DNA of 64,000 nt from Brachypterus glaber. Taxonomy: Eukaryota; Arthropoda; Insecta; Coleoptera; Kateretidae. The notes under the pieces were generated by a model. The model had not been told where the DNA came from. It did no database searches and saw only the letters and a program-made list of their open reading frames with translations. The position numbers and the translations under genes were made by a program. The stretch covers positions 45,553,365 to 45,617,364 of the forward strand of contig OY294047.1 of NCBI GenBank assembly GCA_958510825.1. Direction: 5' to 3'. Positions 55,601-64,000 of the stretch are shown piece by piece (the stretch's first letter is position 1; each line of letters starts with the position of its first letter).

Positions 55601-56322
55601 TCAGTTTTCTTCTTTTGCATTATTTGTATAGGATGTTTACTTTTTTCCAGTGTTTCTGAAATCTCATCCAGAAGGGATTTTTCTTCCCTTTCAAGTTTAT
55701 CGTCCTCATTTTTAGTGTAAGATTTTAAAATAACACTGGATTTAGTTTCTGCCATAACCACATCTTTGTTGTTTTTGGAAATAGGTATGTGAGAGTTCTT
55801 AGTACCCTTTTTACAGATATTTTCTTCTCCAAAAGGAGTTACAGAAACCATAAGGGTTTGTTTTTTACCTTCTTTATCAACTATAGGTTTTCCCAATAGT
55901 AGTGAAGTGTAACTTTTCTTAGTTTCCTGTATTTCTTTTAGCGCTGTAGTATTAAAATCTGTATTTTCTTTTGTGATACGTTTCAGTTCTTTGATTACTT
56001 CATCAGACTCTGTGAAAGATTCCTCCTCGCTACTACTGTCACTTGATTCGACCTCATCAGCATCATTATCTTCATCTTCAGACACCCAATCTTCACCTCC
56101 AAAGCCTATTATCTGGGTTAATTCTTTTGTGAAACGGACGGAACGTTTGGATTTAAATTTGTTTCCGTTTTTTATTATACTTATCACTTTTTTGTTGCTG
56201 ATTAGGTGGATCGGTCGTGGTTTGGATTTAGCGGTGTGTTCGTCCTTTGATTTGAAGCAGTTTGAACAAAGTTCCTTCTTCCATGCGTTTTGGACGAAGT
56301 TTTGGCATATCGCTGAAGACAT
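43634..56322 (-). CDS. PEAK1/PRAG1-family pseudokinase scaffold (seven coding exons, 1307 aa)
   Basis: Minus-strand coding exons 56322-54505, 50962-50649, 49212-48815, 48032-47596, 46814-46520, 44827-44584 and 44051-43634 (1818+314+398+437+295+244+418 nt) join in phase to 1307 codons. An acceptor at 56354-56355 implies an upstream noncoding exon. The N-terminus SSAICQNFVQNAWKKELCSN (CFKSKDEH) matches PEAK1/PRAG1 (SACNTFTEHVWKPGECKNCF). Then come a 500-residue charged, disordered region, KGRFSLKKFLRMGSS (PEAK1 RWISFKSFFRRR), a proline-rich stretch, and tyrosine sites TVYANIGEV, KIYDY-type and VYEYISG. ANHEALAQVLEN begins the helical dimerisation region; exons 5-7 are the pseudokinase, ending EFTLWGPSD and ALQRWLDLQRATVL (PEAK1 LLWGPRED..LLQNWLDIKRTLLM). 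The expected VAIK, HRD and DFG residues are absent. Vertebrate members scaffold Src/Csk, Shc/Grb2 and Crk signalling at adhesions. Confidence 0.88.
45094..45304. mobile_element. Palindromic MITE family M1, copy 3
   Basis: TA-flanked, ends TGGTCTGTTTTTTCAAGCAA and TTGCTTGATGAAACGGACCA, in intron 5 of the PEAK-family gene. Only 27 bp separates it from copy 4. Confidence 0.87.
45332..45542. mobile_element. Palindromic MITE family M1, copy 4
   Basis: TA-flanked, ends TGGTCTGTTTCATCAAGCGA and CTTGCTTGATGAAACAGACC(A), immediately after copy 3. With copies 1 to 3 it defines a consensus of about 211 bp. Confidence 0.88.
45977..46140. mobile_element. MITE with TGATACTAGGTTAGGT ends
   Basis: TGATACTAGGTTAGGTACCG and CGATACCTAACCTAGTATCA are inverted, and the inner blocks ATTAATCCCAATTTTGGG / CATTGGGATTAAT also pair. 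164 bp, in intron 5 of the PEAK-family gene. Confidence 0.82.
48264..48600. repeat. Minisatellite, about 95-bp unit, 3.5 copies
   Basis: Units repeat TTCACTTTCAGCAACCTTAA, AACCCCAATATACCAA, GACGAAAACTACCCCC and a C-rich GCCCCTCAGGGAGT box, starting near 48264, 48350, 48448 and 48545; the last is truncated. It lies in intron 3 of the PEAK-family gene. Confidence 0.8.
49374..49418. repeat. Compound microsatellite (CTGT)n(TATG)n
   Basis: CTGTCTGTCCGTCTGTTTGT followed by about five TATG units, in intron 2 of the PEAK-family gene. Confidence 0.85.
49829..49890 (-). mobile_element. SINE 3'-end fragment
   Basis: Reverse complement of the 3' part of the 25415 SINE (TACTTAATTA, AAGTCCAGGACTTGTGTGGG, CTAATAGTAGAGG). 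No head is present. Confidence 0.6.
49998..50573. mobile_element. TA-flanked element with about 150-bp TIRs
   Basis: CAGCCTGTTCCAGAACTCGC and GCGAGTTCTGAAACAGGCTG are the ends, flanked by TATA. Inverted similarity continues through AATACCCTCTGG-type blocks to TTGCTGATGTTAAATT / AATTTAACATCAGCAA. 576 bp, no ORF, ending 75 bp before exon 2 of the PEAK-family gene. Confidence 0.85.
50990..52266. mobile_element. 1.28-kb element with about 180-bp TIRs and TTATTA duplication
   Basis: GCACGGATCGGATCAAAGTA and TACTGCGATCCGACCCGTGC are the ends, and inverted similarity runs about 180 bp (GGGGGCATGCAAAAATTAGA; CTTGGTCATGGTCCATGACT). TTATTA occurs on both sides (50984-50989, 52267-52272). A second element (51286-52093) is nested within. 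Its left end is 28 bp from the exon 2 boundary of the PEAK-family gene. Confidence 0.85.
51286..52093. mobile_element. Nested element with CCCAGGTAGCAA ends
   Basis: CCCAGGTAGCAA at left is inverted as TTGCTACCTGGG at right. A direct repeat of TTAACGTGGCTTTCACGTGA (ATGTCATGTTATTTTGCT) lies at 51487 and again at 52050, as if a partial copy of the right end was duplicated inside. 51640-51715 adds a short palindrome (AATATATTCCTTTAATCC). Confidence 0.75.
52437..52462. mobile_element. PIF/Harbinger-like end fragment
   Basis: GCGTTACGTAATACTTGAAC then GTTCCC equals the right end of the 24937 MITE, immediately before repeat copy B. Confidence 0.6.
52500..52810 (+). repeat. Dispersed repeat, copy B
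   Basis: Same order of blocks as 2456-2735 (AAAGTTTAACCCCAATAACT, TTGATTTTTCCTAATAATTT, TCCACAAAAATCGTGACTTC, GCGCTGTGAATGGTA) plus an ATGAAACACATTTGTATCCA segment shared with copy C. Confidence 0.7.
53323..54380. repeat. Long inverted repeat (about 260-bp arms), intron 1 of PEAK-family gene
   Basis: CACACGTCCCTCCAAATG, CTTAAATAGTGGTAAAAGTT, CTTCCGCAGACTGCATGCTA and TTGTTGCTGATTTCGATT at left are inverted as AATCGAAATCAGCAACAA, TAGCATGCAGTCTGCGGAAG, AACTTTTACCACTATTTAAG and CATTTGGGGGGATGTGTG at right, with about 530 bp between. It ends about 125 bp from exon 1. Confidence 0.88.
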
Positions 56323-56519
56323 CCTTGAGGGATTCTGGTTTTATGGAAGATTTCTGCAACAAGAAAAAGAAAAAAAAATTATATTCTTTTCGCGAAAAAC
56401 AAAAAATTTAAAAAAAATCAAAAAAAACTTCAAAATTTTCAGTTTATTCAGTTTTTTTTTATTTCTTTTTGCGAAAAACGAAAAACATCTGAAAAAAAAA
56501 TTGAAAATTATGTTTTTTT

Positions 56520-56765
56520 TTATTATTTTAAAAAATTTAACCCTCCATAACTTTTTTGAACTTGATTTTTCCTGAAAATTTGGAGTCGAACGGATTATTC
56601 GTTTTTGAGTAATCGTGTCTGCAAAAAACGTGACATCAGACAGAAGTTTCTTATTTTTTCGTGAAACACATTTGTATCCAAGAATTATTTTTTTAGGTCG
56701 TTTTTTGGCGATTTTGGGAAATTTGAAAGTACCGTACAATACTATTCTAGCGCAGGCGCTGTGAT
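56520..56765 (+). repeat. Dispersed repeat, copy C
   Basis: Shares AATTTAACCCTCCATAACTT, TTGATTTTTCCTGAAAATTT, GTGTCTGCAAAAAACGTGAC, CACATTTGTATCCAAGAATT and GCGCAGGCGCTGTGA with copies A and B. It lies about 165 bp upstream of the PEAK-family acceptor at 56354. Confidence 0.7.
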
Positions 56766-56899
56766 ATCAATATTTTATTTTTTTAACTTTTTACAGTGTA
56801 GATTTGTTTTAAACCGGTTGTCATTTTGTAGCTATAAACCATTAACATATAGGATAGCCTAGGGCCTCAGGTCAAATTCGTTTGTTCTTTGGGTCAAAT

Positions 56900-57780
56900 C
56901 AGTAAGTAAAGTAATACTGCTAAGTGTTCACTGAAAAAAGAGGTCTCCTTGATAAAAAATAATTTATGCAATATCTCTGGAACCATATGAACCACAGTGA
57001 CGAATTTTTGAACATGCCTTAACATTAATAAAGGTTATAATTTTATGTCATTTTTATTTGGTAATTTTAACCAGGGGTGTGCAAAATGCGGGGGGGGGGG
57101 AGGGTAATGTCACTTTTTAGCCCTTGCAATAATAATAATAATAATTTATTGAAATAGAATCTATAATTTATTTAAGGCGTATATACCGGGTGTCCCAACT
57201 CTATTTACCCAAAGATTTTCTCGAAAACTTAAAGAGATAATCAATCGAAAACCATCTTAAATAAGACAACTTAAACTATCTTTTAGCATATATTTCATAC
57301 TTTCAGCTCTGAAAATGTGGGCAAAGGGGCATGGGGGGGAGTTTTTTAATGGAAAGGAGGGTCGTATGATACATCATTTTAAAGCTTATTAAATTCTCCA
57401 TTAAAAGTTACTAATTTCAAAATTATACTTTTAAACTAATTTTAATTGACATAAATAAAAATTAACAAAAAAATACTTAAAAAGTCGCATTTTTTAGCAC
57501 AAAAAATTAAAGAATCAAATCCTTAAAAAAATGTTTAAAAAATAAAAAAATATACAGTCCAATAGAGAATTTTATTTGTTTTAAAATTATGTATTACACG
57601 ACCCCCTTTCCATTAAAAAAATACTCGCAGAACTTGATTATCTCTTTTAGTTTTCGAGAAAATCGCTGAGTATATTTACAGTATTATTCATTTATTTATT
57701 TGGACTTTTTGTATTTTTGGACCTAGAATCAACCCATAAAATTTTGTACCTTATTTTTGTATCACCCTGTATTACTTTAA
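56900..57780. mobile_element. Degraded family M2 element interrupted by a second inverted repeat
   Basis: 56930-57110 (TATCTCTGGAACCATATG, GGTAATTTTAACCAGGGGTG) is family M2 in reverse, and 57700-57770 (ATAAAATTTTGTACCTTATT, ATCACCCTG) is an M2 end. Between them 57205-57245 and 57630-57665 are inverted (GATTTTCTCGAAAACTTAAA / TTTTAGTTTTCGAGAAAATC), a separate insertion with a CGGGTGTCCCAACTC end. Confidence 0.55.
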
Positions 57781-57895
57781 ATTCGAAATTCATTTGGCAT
57801 AATATATCATATATTTTTTTCTTTCTAAAGCATCATTCCTTTAATTAAATGTCATACTAATAAGAAAAAAGTGGTTGATGTGTTATTTCCAAACA

Positions 57896-58414
57896 ACTTT
57901 TACCTCAAGAAGGAACATGATGAAATCTACCGTATGCTTTGTTTGAAGCGTGAACCAACTACGGTGAGGGGCTGATGGGGAGTGACTATTGTTAACACTT
58001 TGTACGCGTAAAGAGAGAGAAAGAATGTGTAAACTCACAGTCTAATGTCGTAAAATAACTGACAGGGGTACAGTGTTGCCGATTGGAAACATATACTTTG
58101 GATATTTTATTGTAAATTTTAAGTAACATTAGTTCTGTATAGTTTAATTTTAATAGATTTAAATATACTATATTATTAAACATAATTATAGTATACACAA
58201 TAAAGTTTTTTACATTTTTAATTTAAAGTATAATGATTTGAATTCATGATAAGGTGGAAACTACGCAACATCGCTACTAGGTTGCCTGAAAGTCGACTAG
58301 CGACATCTACATTTTACACCACAAAGCTGTATCGCGTTTCTGTTAGTAAATAAACAAACAAAAAGATGACACCTTCATAAACATTGGTCTGAAATTACTT
58401 CTTGAGGTAAAAGT
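57896..58414. mobile_element. TIR element, ACTTTTACCTCAAGAAG ends
   Basis: ACTTTTACCTCAAGAAG and CTTCTTGAGGTAAAAGT are perfect 17-bp inverted ends around about 485 bp without an ORF. No target duplication is evident. Confidence 0.65.
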
Positions 58415-60765
58415 TCTTTGGTTATTTCCTTTCACATAGTAGGTTAAGGCAGCAATATATTGTAAAAGTTTAATTACCATACTAGTGTTTATGTGATAAT
58501 TAAATAAAATTTTATTATTCAAAAATTACTATAATTTTATAAAAATTAATAGACAGATTTTACCAACACCTAATAATAAACACAGGCCTGTTGGATAAAA
58601 CATTGTACGGTACTCGTAAATTAAGGAATATTACGCACTCAAAAATTAAGCCACAGCCCTGGCGGAACTCAAATAAGTAAATTTATCTATAACCACTGTG
58701 GTTAAACCACAGCAACAACAGACCAAGAACCAAAAGACAATAAACCGTTAAGTGACCCTAGTTTTTACCGGTATTTCTAATATTATGTTTTCCTTGAATA
58801 TCTAGTAAAAGTAAAACCAGCTAATCTAGATTATATAATTTTAATTTTTTACAAATAGGAATAATAAAATAATATAATTACACAGGCCTGTATCAAATTT
58901 GCTTTTTGGGAGTTTATACTTTTTCCGTACTTCTCCTTGCAAGCTAATAACTTTTTCATCCAAGATTTTTTCTTTTCACATCCACTTTTTTTAGAGGAAT
59001 TTAATTAATTTAATAATTTAAATTTGGTACCCATAAAGGTATTTTCTGCAAATCCAATGTGAGTCATTTTCTAAATTGAAAATGGCGAATTAAAATTAAG
59101 GATCGATTTTTTCATTTTTGTCAAATTTTAAGAAAGTTGAGCATCAGCCATTTTGAAAATATGTTATCGATAAATAAAAATTAAAAACTTTCGTATTCTT
59201 AAAAGATAAAAATCGAATGTCTGTTTTTTCTTTGGAAAACCCCGTTATATATACATATGTATAGTTAATATGTATAGTCAATATTGTTGTTTGTAACAAA
59301 TTAGTCGTCAAATGTTTCGATTTAGTGACCTTTATAAAAATTTCCCTCATAATTTGGCAAAATTATTCCGTAAGCCAATGTTTTTGTGTTTATTTTCAAC
59401 GTTGATGATTATGACTGAGTTTACGCCGACTACTGCTTATAATATAATATACATATATTTATTTATTTTTTGTTCGAAAGGACCCTTAACGAAATGCAAA
59501 AGGCTTTGAAAAGGTTTTCAAATGCAGACCAGTGTTATTCACTGATGCAATATTATATTGATAATAGCTAATATACAATAAGGTTGTTGCATTTCTATTA
59601 AAAAATTAATTATAATTGCTTATTAGCAATTTAGTTAAAAATTAATTAAGCAATAGGTCTAATGAATTGGCGAGGCGTGACGAAAATTTAATATATCGCA
59701 TGTACAATAGTGTTGGCTAATTCGCAGTATAAATCAAAGAAACCGTAGCAAATTTTAAATTAATAATAGGTATTAGATTCAAAATTTTAAATGTTTAATT
59801 ACATCGGCACTTTGTGCTACTAAGAGTGCCGATGTATTGAAATCTTCGCCGAAAAGTCAAAATCTTTGACCACGTTTTTTTCACATTTCTCGACGTTTTA
59901 GACCATTCTGAATCGAAATCAGTAAAAATTTTTTTGCGTCCGTCTGTCTGTCTCTAACTCCATTTCTACATGAGATATCGACTTGCGGTTTTTTGCATAT
60001 TGTTTCTTATCGTATTCCGAAGAGGTGATTAGATTTTGGGGGTAAACGATTGGGGGTAAGGGGGTAAAAATAGGGTAAAACTATTTTTACCGTTGTTTGT
60101 TTATAATTAAGGCAATTATTATTGTATTTGGTTAATTTACTACTTATATAAAAGATAATTTTAAATTGGTCAAAAAATGTTATAAACAACGTTTTCCTAA
60201 AACGCATTGTTTTCGAGATATTGGCGTTTAAAGCAGTAAAAGGTTTTTTTAGCATATCTCACATATTTATAACCCGATTTCAAAAAATTATATTTTAAAT
60301 AAAAGCTCTTTTTAAGCCCTATAAAAAATGTTATATACAGTTTTTTGCTAGAATATAATGTTTAAAAGATACAGAATTTAAAATCAAACAAAACACCTAG
60401 TTTGAAATTTGCAAACTAGATGGCTCTAGTGTAAAATAGTACCGATGTTTTGACAGGGTGCTTGCAACGTTTCATCTAGTTTTAATAATGATTTTATCAT
60501 AATACTAGCCGCTAAGACTGTTTTTCAACACTCGAAGTTTTTAATGGTGGCGCCTTCGCCAATTTTCTAAATGTTATCGTCAAAATTGGTATACAGGGTG
60601 TCCCAGCTAAAACAGATCAATTGTTTTCTGGCGTTATTATAAGAGTTATCGGAATAAAATTTATATCAGTTAATAACAACAAGCTACAACTGTGCATAAA
60701 CAAAAGTTTCCTACTAGTTTTTATTTTTGAGATATAGAATTTATCAAATAATGTTTCATAATTTC
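58415..60765. other. Gene-free 2.3 kb
   Basis: AT-rich. 59860-60000 contains a repeat-like segment (CGTCCGTCTGTCTGTCTCTA) reminiscent of the 32290 repeat. 60594-60616 is a lone transposon end (ACAGGGTGTCCCAGCT). No coding exon was supported. Confidence 0.4.
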
Positions 60766-60773
60766 ATTTGGAA

Positions 60774-61044
60774 CAACGAACTAACAACTCTTCTCTCTAG
60801 AATACGCATACCGTTAATATAAAGTATCGCCAACATCTCGGTTTGTTTGTAAAGAAATAGTAGTTATATTCAGGCCTGAACAATAAATAAATACAAATAC
60901 AAACAATTACCAGTAACTGTTATTGTTGTCTCTGTTAGAACAAAGCTATGCGAGTAAGACAGACAAATGTATATGTTGGCTACGTTTTTGTCAGTTTTTA
61001 CAAATAAAATGCCTATTCTAGAGAGAAGAGTTATTAGTTCGTTG
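60774..61044. mobile_element. hAT-like MITE family H1, copy 2, with perfect 8-bp duplication
   Basis: CAACGAACTAACAACTCTTC and GAAGAGTTATTAGTTCGTTG are the ends. ATTTGGAA is duplicated exactly at 60766-60773 and 61045-61052. Compared with copy 1 it carries a small AAATAAATACAAATACAAAC insertion. Confidence 0.93.
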
Positions 61045-61221
61045 ATTTGGAATAATCCGAATTTATTATTTTGTTAAAATCACAATAAATTGTATAATAG
61101 CTATTCATCATTCGGGTATTAGGCCACTCGCCTATCGGCTCGTGTTCCAAAATTCACCCTCATTGATTAATAGCAATTGTTATACACTCATTGAATAATA
61201 TACTATTATCTATGTAGTGTA

Positions 61222-61818
61222 CAGTTAATTTCAACAAAACTGGAAAAGTGGGGTTATAAAAAAAAATTACATTGTGAACTATCTTTCATTTGACAAATAT
61301 TTGTTTACTTGTTAATAAATTTAGTGTCAATATTGTCAAAGTCAAAAAATGTTGGTGTATTTTTTTAAAATTCAGAGAGAAAAGCAGAAAAATAAGAATA
61401 CTCGAAGAATACTGGTGTAAACCCCATAATTATAATTTTTAAATTAAGGAACTATGAGGAATACCTAGTTGTAGGAGACCAATATACTAGTAGTGTTTTT
61501 TAAAAATAAAGGTATTTAAAACAAGTTTATTAGATACAAAATATATTGATAAGGGGATTTAATAATAGACATTTTAGAATAGGGATATTTTAGAGCAGAA
61601 ATACAGTAATTAACAATAGAGATACGTTTCAAAATCCAAATAGTATTTACTAAACACAAATGCATAGAATAACATATGATTTTTGACATGGTTAAACTAA
61701 CCTTATTTTTCAAACAGGCATAACCCCATTTAAATAATCCACATTCACACAATTAATTTTTATGGAAAACATGAAATTTTACTTAACCCCACTTTTCCAG
61801 TTTTGTTGAAATCAACTG
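61222..61818. mobile_element. TA-flanked MITE with 34-bp TIRs
   Basis: CAGTTAATTTCAACAAAACT(GGAAAAGTGGGGTT) and (AACCCCACTTTTCC)AGTTTTGTTGAAATCAACTG are near-perfect ends, each next to TA. 597 bp, no credible ORF (the internal 78-codon ORF at 61516-61752 resembles nothing known). Confidence 0.88.
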
Positions 61819-62157
61819 TACTTTTTTTTTAATTTTTCCTTTTCGAATATACATTAAAGGGGAAAGTTTTGTATTAGGAACTTAATACTTTTAATACATA
61901 TATAGCTCCTATAATTACCCATTTTCATTTTTGTAAAAGCATTTAGGTTACGAAACCGGTACACACTTATACATACTCCAACTCTCAAATCGATAATTTT
62001 TTTCCGACATTTTTAAACGTCTCGTCTTCGCCGGTAATTATTACTTTTACATGAAAGTAGACTAATAAGCTTATAAGACGATGATTTTTAATCTAATTCC
62101 GATTGGTTTTTAATTAATTTATTATTTATAATTATTATTAATTAAAAACTATACCTA

Positions 62158-62388
62158 CTAGGTAATTAAAAAATAATACGGTTCCACAGCGCTTACTTTC
62201 TCGATCGACTTCACCAAATTCCGTCTCACAGCAAGACTTTTTATTTTGATTTTAAGGGTACAAGTAGATTTTCTTTGGATCAATTCGATCCAACATTTCG
62301 TTTGGACTTTTTGAAATGATCTACCCCATGAACGTAGAAAATATTTAACTGCTGTTGGCTTTTTGAGGTTAGATTTATCGTATGTCAT
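62158..62388 (-). CDS. Hypothetical basic 76-aa ORF
   Basis: ATG at 62388 opens a 76-codon frame starting MTYDKSNLKKPTAVKYFLRS and ending EPYYFLIT. It is strongly basic and lacks any motif I recognise. Its codon content looks less AT-biased than nearby noncoding sequence, and it stands beside a GC-richer segment (62515-62590) that could be a promoter. It may be a small gene, a last exon of one, or chance. Confidence 0.28.
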   Translation of the reverse strand: MTYDKSNLKKPTAVKYFLRSWGRSFQKVQTKCWIELIQRKSTCTLKIKIKSLAVRRNLVKSIEKVSAVEPYYFLIT

Positions 62389-62870
62389 GTAATTTTGTCT
62401 TCGTCAAGAGGAAAATATTATAGAAATAGATTTGAACGTAAAATGACTTGCTACGTGGATTTATTTATAATTTTATTCGTTTTAAACAAAATATTTGGGT
62501 AGCGTCTGTTCGCAAAAATGACGTTGTCAAATTCTTTCCTGGCGCTGGCATTTCGCGGCAAACGTGCTGCGGAAGCATGTCGAAGCTCTCAGAACGTGTC
62601 TTAAATCCTTAACAAATTCCCTTAATTTCCCTTATTTACAAAATTCTACCCCTATTCTAAGAGGATTTACACCAAAATTCCACTGCAAAATTTCCCTCAA
62701 TCCTCAATTGAAACTTTTTTGTCCGCAGACAAAGAAGAAACCTCGGAAGAAACATACTTCTTAAATTGTATGGTAGAAACATACTTCTCTATGGTATAAC
62801 CGCGGTTATTGTGCTTAAATACCTTTGAGATATTTAGTTTCAATTGCCAGCACATGTGCTGCCAATCTAC
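62389..62870. other. Region upstream of the LRRC23-like array
   Basis: 62518-62604 holds a 28-codon plus-strand ORF (MTLSNSFLALAFRGKRAAEA) in a GC-richer patch; it is too short to call. The remainder has no structure I can support. Confidence 0.35.
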
Positions 62871-62927
62871 ATATTTATTTGTCTCTATAAATGTCTCTTT
62901 TTCAGTCAAATTTAACATCAAAAAGAA

Positions 62928-63311
62928 ACGACAGAAGAGGAGCTAATTGGTGAAGATGCTTTGGGCCACCCAGCAGAATACAAAACTACACCAGCCGTTA
63001 TTTTCTACCAGACCGAAGCAACAATCAAAGACAAAAAACTTACCTTCGAAAAAGCTTCAAAATGTCTCGGAACTCTAGGAAAAGACGAAAGTGGAATTCG
63101 CTACGCTTACTTAATGTTACCCGCTACTGATAGAAAACTCACAGAGATCTCCACTGTGTTAAATTTCAACCATGTTTTGTTTCCGGATGTCAGTGGTAAC
63201 TATTTGACTTTAGAAAATCTTCAAGTAGTTTCAAAAATGCCTTTCTTGGTGCTTCTGAAGGCAGAGTGGAATAGAATAGAATCAGGAGCTTTGGAAACTA
63301 AGTTTTACTAG
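62928..63311 (+). pseudogene. LRRC23: LRRC23-like truncated copy 1 (start codon lost)
   Basis: An open frame of about 128 codons reads EEELIGEDALGHPAEYKTTP, LTFEKASKCLGTLGKDESG, AYLMLPATDRKLTEIS and VVSKMPFLVLLKAEWNRIES before a stop at 63309. This aligns with the N-terminal part of LRRC23 (human LSLLCKTGNGLAHAYVKL..RDLTDIYLL..LLWLKADGNRL), a leucine-rich-repeat radial-spoke protein of cilia and sperm flagella. At the place where copies 2 and 3 have ATG, this copy reads ACG (62928-62930), and the only upstream in-frame codons lead to TAA. Family length is about 340 residues, so the copy also lacks most leucine-rich repeats. An acceptor-like TTTTTCAG at 62898-62905 leaves a small chance that it is an internal exon. 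Confidence 0.65.
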
Positions 63312-63390
63312 ATTGCTTGAAACTAAAAAGAGCAAGGTTGCTGGCACGTATCTACTAAAGAATCTTTACTATTTACTTGTCTCTAAAAAC

Positions 63391-63400
63391 GCATATAAAA
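63391..63400 (+). promoter_or_regulatory. TATA-box-like element of LRRC23-like copy 2
   Basis: GCATATAAAA lies about 35 bp upstream of the copy 2 ATG and recurs as GTATATAAAA at the same distance from the copy 3 ATG. It is diverged in copy 1 (CTCTATAAATG). Confidence 0.5.
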
Positions 63401-63431
63401 CTTTTTAAGTCAAATTTGACACTGATTAAAA

Positions 63432-63828
63432 ATGGCAGAAAAGGAACAATTCGGTGAAGATGCTTTGGGCCACCCAGAAGGATACAAAACTACACCAGCC
63501 GTTATTTTCTACCAGACTGAAGCAATAATCAAAGACAAAAAACTTACTTTCGAAGAAGCTTCAAAATGTCTCGGAACTCTAGGAAAAGACGAAAGTGGTA
63601 TTTGCTACGCTTACTTAATGTTATCCGTACTGATAGAAAGCTCACAGAAATCTCCACCGTCTTAAATTTCAACCATGTTTTGTTTCTTGATGTCAGCGGT
63701 AACTATTTAAATAGTTACAATTGAATTTAGACAATCTTCAAGTAGTTTCAAAAATGTCTTTCTTGGTGCTTCTGAAGGCTGAGCGGAATAGAATAGAATC
63801 AGGAGCTTCGGAAACTAAGTTTTACTAG
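63432..63828 (+). pseudogene. LRRC23: LRRC23-like truncated copy 2 (frameshifted)
   Basis: Begins MAEKEQFGEDALGHPEGYKT and follows copy 1 closely until about 63624, where one base is missing relative to copy 1 (ATGTTATCCGTACTGATAG against ATGTTACCCGCTACTGATAG). This shifts the frame to an early stop at 63663. Downstream, a short inserted ATTTAAATAGTTACAATTGA further disrupts it before homology resumes to a TTTTACTAG end like that of copy 1. Its ATG and TATA-like box are intact. The start lies 504 bp from the equivalent position of copy 1. Confidence 0.75.
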
Positions 63829-63910
63829 ATAGCTTGAAACTAAAAAAAAAACAAAGTTGCTGGCACGTATCTACTAAAGTATCTTTACTGTTTACTTGCC
63901 TCTAAAAACG

Positions 63911-63919
63911 TATATAAAA
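63911..63919 (+). promoter_or_regulatory. TATA-box-like element of LRRC23-like copy 3
   Basis: TATATAAAA, about 32 bp upstream of the copy 3 ATG, in a segment otherwise nearly identical to that before copy 2 (CTTTTTAAGTCAAATTTGAC). Confidence 0.5.
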
Positions 63920-63950
63920 CTTTTTAAGTCAAATTTGACACTGATCAAAA

Positions 63951-64000
63951 ATGGCAGAAGAGGAGCAATTTGGTGAAGATGCTTTGGGCCACCCAGAAGA
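63951..64000 (+). CDS. LRRC23: LRRC23-like copy 3 (partial, runs off right edge)
   Basis: Starts MAEEEQFGEDALGHPE, 519 bp after the copy 2 ATG, and is cut by the window end after 50 bp. Its first codons match copies 1 and 2. Whether it is a full-length LRRC23 gene or another truncated unit cannot be seen. Confidence 0.6.
   Translation, partial: MAEEEQFGEDALGHPE

Noticed and set aside
55040..56575. Hydrophobic plus-strand ORFs (125 and 200 codons)
   Set aside because: Antisense of the S/K/E-rich exon 1 of the PEAK-family gene; complement of lysine/glutamate codons yields phenylalanine/serine-rich pseudo-membrane sequence.
62518..62604. Short ORF MTLSNSFLALAFRGKRAAEA as first exon of the LRRC23-like gene
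   Set aside because: It does not resemble the LRRC23 N-terminus, and copies 2 and 3 begin with their own ATG, so no upstream exon is needed.

Overview
The window looks like a stretch of insect nuclear genome. It is AT-rich, its genes have introns with GT..AG boundaries, its proteins are conserved metazoan families, and short non-autonomous DNA transposons are very dense. No species can be named from the sequence; a large, transposon-rich insect genome (a beetle, for example) is a guess. I found no prokaryotic genes, CRISPR arrays, viral genes or intact transposase ORFs.

Layout, left to right. (1) The first exon of cortactin on the minus strand (221-384), running off the left edge, is divergent from mitochondrial seryl-tRNA synthetase on the plus strand (1073-4267, three exons). 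(2) GINS1/PSF1 on the minus strand (5179-7055, three exons) is head-to-head with a 94-codon unknown ORF (7133-7417), their start codons only 77 bp apart. (3) 7.5-14 kb holds only small transposons. (4) A PWWP2A/B homologue on the minus strand (14000-28356, five exons, 625 codons) has long introns filled with MITEs and fold-back repeats. (5) Sideroflexin on the plus strand (29678-37273, six coding exons, 324 codons) is divergent from PWWP2. (6) 37.3-43.6 kb is repeats. (7) A PEAK1/PRAG1-family pseudokinase scaffold on the minus strand (43634-56322, seven coding exons, 1307 codons) also has element-filled introns. (8) 56.4-62 kb is repeats. (9) The right edge holds a tandem array (unit about 0.5 kb) of truncated LRRC23-like copies, at least two of them damaged, continuing beyond the window.

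The exon models were joined by hand. Reading phase closes at every junction, and the joined proteins align with my memory of the human families across the junctions. The genes are unrelated housekeeping, chromatin and signalling genes and do not form one pathway. The coherent theme is the repeat landscape: TA-flanked MITEs, 8-bp-duplication (hAT-like) MITEs, TAA-flanked PIF/Harbinger-like MITEs, a tRNA-headed SINE with a clean target duplication, two elements whose ends are arrays of a short motif, and several long inverted repeats (0.5-1.1 kb) inside introns or beside genes that could fold into long hairpin RNAs. I did not find a convincing new multi-gene biological system. The best leads are the motif-array elements, the intronic hairpins, elements abutting splice acceptors, and the decaying LRRC23 array.
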